A stretch of DNA of 64,000 nt from Metopolophium dirhodum (taxonomy: Eukaryota > Arthropoda > Insecta > Hemiptera > Aphididae): positions 1,912,237 to 1,976,236 of the forward strand of contig NC_083568.1 in the NCBI RefSeq assembly GCF_019925205.1. Direction: 5' to 3'. Numbering within the stretch: position 1 is the stretch's first letter; every line of letters starts with the position of its first letter. Positions 61,185-64,000 of the stretch are shown here, in pieces. The notes beneath the pieces are model-generated. The model saw nothing but the letters and a program-made list of their open reading frames with translations. It had not been told where the DNA came from and searched no databases. The position numbers and the translations under genes are program-made.

Positions 61185-64000
61185 GTAAAGAAAAATACGA
61201 TACAACATGATAAAATTAGAATAATTAATAAAAACCTGTATGCGATATTTCGTAATATTATTCCAATCGACGAGGCGGTTACAAAGTCAAAACCGATTTA
61301 TTAAATTTATCTCAAAATATTATGTTTTAACGGGCGTACAAAATAAATACATTCGCGCGTGTAGGTACCTATACTGCAGTTAAAACGTGACGGTGGCTTA
61401 TAGATTATAATATCGCCTAGTACAGAATAGGTAGTAGAGAACTGAAATATTATATACTTATATATTATATTATACGAACGTGTTTTTCCTTGGACATTTT
61501 GAAAGGTATAGGTACCTCCTAATAATAATATTTAGCTCGGCAACTGTCGTCTGTCTGTAAGAAAACGATTCAAAGAGTTTAATAGTGCATGGTTTATATT
61601 CGGAATAGAATTGTTTTCTTTAGTTTTGAATTTTTTTAAAATTAATCTATTTTATCTACAGGACGTAAAGATTGTAGCTATATTATATTATATTAATCTT
61701 AAAATTTTTACAAAATCTAAAATGTGCACAACGTTTTTGATACAAATTAAGTCTAGTGCACATTGTCTTAATTTATACCTATATAGTAATTAAAGTGGTG
61801 GTAGTTATTAATTACTCATATTTTAAGACTTTTCCCCCTGAAAAAGGATTAAAAACACACATTTTAGAAAGTTACGAAACATTGAGAAAACAATAATATA
61901 TAAAAATATTATATTATCGAATATAGTATACAATATATTAATATATTATGTCATATTATATAGGCGGGAACTATTTAAATTCAAAATATAATTTAAGTAA
62001 TAAATTTTGTATACATAAACACAATTATTAAATTAAAATGTTAGTATTTTTAAATTACTATGAATACTTTCAAGTACTAATACATTTTAAATTTACTTAA
62101 TATGATATTTATTAACTACGATTGAATATTAAAGTATTATTATTTAAAAAAAAATTTTTTTGTACCTAAGTAGCTAATGAAGATTTTATGTTTACAGTAT
62201 GCGTTTCAAAATGAAAATTTCCTTTTATTTTTGGTTAATTTACTTTCTGCATAGGTAGAATAAGCAATTTTAAACTTCTAAAATATGATGCCATAATGGT
62301 AATAATTATAATAAAATATTAATGTATCAATGATTAAACTCCAGTACAAAATACTTAACGTATAAAATATCACCTAGTTATTAGTTTATTATAATTATAT
62401 TTATTGCAAACTATCGTAATTTGTAATGCAAGTTCATAACTATTCATTTTCATCACGATTTCAAATATATGATTTTATATGAAAAATATTATGATTATTG
62501 AGTATTCCGATTTAAAATAATGTTATTGAAAGCCAGATACATTTATAAAAGAAAATCGTTCATTTTTCCAAAGTCTATCTTTTCAAGCTTTAAATTTTCA
62601 GTAAGCAACGCAATAACTATTGATTCTATTTCCAGTAGATATTCAAATATACATCCCCCATTTTTGTTTGTTTAGTTAGATATTCAAATACCATATCATA
62701 ACTTTTTAACATGGAGGTGCTAAGAGGACTTCCTATTTCAACAACAGGGGTGACGATAATTACAAGGGTGTCTGTGAAGTATAATAATATTCGTTTTAGC
62801 CGCACTATTTCGGGTTCTCACTCCCTCTTTCAGTTTTTTGTTGTTTATATTATGGTTATTAAAATGTCCACACCCGCCGATGACACACTCGATAATATGT
62901 TTTCTCCATTGTTTCACGCCTTCAAATTCATAAATCTTTAACGCCTAAATAACATCATATGACGAAAATTTCTCGATATAATCTACATTCTACATATATC
63001 AAAGTTATTAACATTTTTTGGATTACTAATCATCTTACTAAAGATGCTGATTTTAACTTAAGCTTTAATTTGTAATCAATCAACTTACATATCCGAAAAA
63101 TTTGTTATTCGCACAATTGTGTTTATAATATCTGTACGTGTGTAAGTTAAGTATAACTGTATATATAAGTAACTAACGATTTCAACAATCAACATCCTAG
63201 TATAGTATATTATAAAAGTATGTGCAGAAAATTTAAATTCTAGCAAAGTTGTATACATTTAAAGACAAAATTCTAAACCGTGATTATGTTTTGGAAGCAT
63301 TAAAGTAGGATTATCTATAGTGGGTGACAGGTTTTAATTATCTCTTTATGGACAGTCTCGCAATTTACTCGCATACGTTCTACGTCAGTCTATATTAAGC
63401 ACGCCACACTGAACACTCATTGCTCGAACCCTTTAAAGCTAAATCCAGACTCCAGATTTATCATTAAGATTGATATATCCACCCTTTGAAAAAAAAAACT
63501 TAGTAAATACATTATACGAACATATATATATATACACGTTATACTCAACACCGAATACGCATTAACAAGATAATAGTATGACGTATAATGTATATTGTAT
63601 ATGATGTACCTATTAAATATTACTACAGGTCATATAGAAAACTGGAAAAAAAAATTAGAAAAATTTATTTTTTTTGAATTATATATTTTTCTTTAATTTT
63701 TATTTTAAGTTATTTTAAGTAATTTTTTTAACTATACATTATGTTAATTGCCTTTCATAAGTCATAATTTAACGTACATATGTAACGTATATATTATTAT
63801 AATTTATAAAATGACTAGATACCTACTAAATAAATACTATACCTACTAAATACTTACACATTTTGAATAAACGTAAAATATCCAAAACGTATGGGTTACC
63901 TCGTACCTATATTAGTTATCTATGCATTTCTTGCATATTCTGAATTTTAATATGAATGTATAAATCATCATAATATCATATAGGTTAATAGGTACTATAA
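61185..64000. other. AT-rich sequence, no gene seen
   Basis: No exon or element could be supported. A 76-codon frame at 62711-62941 has no family features. If the CG-rich block at 60840 is a first exon, this is its intron. Confidence 0.4.

Overview
The window is eukaryotic and looks like insect nuclear DNA, most likely from an aphid (Hemiptera). It is very AT-rich, its genes are split by many introns with GT..AG borders, it is dense in microsatellites and short inverted-repeat transposons, and its proteins match animal families. The aphid call is inference from general sequence style and protein similarity; no search was possible. There are no operons, rRNA, tRNA or CRISPR arrays that I can support.

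Three protein-coding genes can be rebuilt exon by exon, with every splice phase agreeing. (1) A Skeletor homologue on the + strand occupies 6523-26948. It has 13 coding exons here, and its start-codon/signal-peptide exon was not found. Domain order is DM13, DM13, DOMON, a cupredoxin-like domain, then a long Q/P/Y/N-rich tail. A likely alternative last exon at 12644-12847 would give a short isoform with only the two DM13 domains. (2) DCAF10, a WD-repeat substrate receptor of CUL4-DDB1 ubiquitin ligases, lies on the + strand at 40496-46692 (8 exons, 638 aa) and includes one GC-AG intron. (3) AUP1, a lipid-droplet/ER membrane protein with acyltransferase-like and CUE domains, lies on the - strand at 48620-53460 (9 exons, 394 aa). 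DCAF10 and AUP1 converge tail to tail. Both belong to ubiquitin pathways, but nothing in the sequence links their regulation.

Layout: 1-6522 is non-coding or first-intron sequence with one foldback element; 6523-26948 is Skeletor; 26949-39190 is a 12 kb stretch with no recognisable gene, holding repeat remnants and a 42-nt perfect palindrome; 39190-40495 is the CG-rich upstream region of DCAF10; 40496-53460 holds DCAF10 and AUP1; 53461-58100 is repeats and AT-rich DNA; 58100-58467 is a TATA/Inr promoter with a probable first exon; 60840-61184 is a second CG-rich block ending at a donor; the rest to 64000 is AT-rich with no gene seen.

Mobile elements are the main non-genic content: a Helitron inside an AUP1 intron, several hAT-like MITEs with 8-bp target duplications, and a foldback family with TYAA duplications in three copies. 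Other foldback elements and a pair of long dispersed repeats are also present. No wholly new biological system was found. The most noteworthy points are the replacement of the catalytic-position His in AUP1, the alternative Skeletor terminal exon, the Helitron beside an AUP1 splice donor, the GC-AG intron and the TYAA foldback family.
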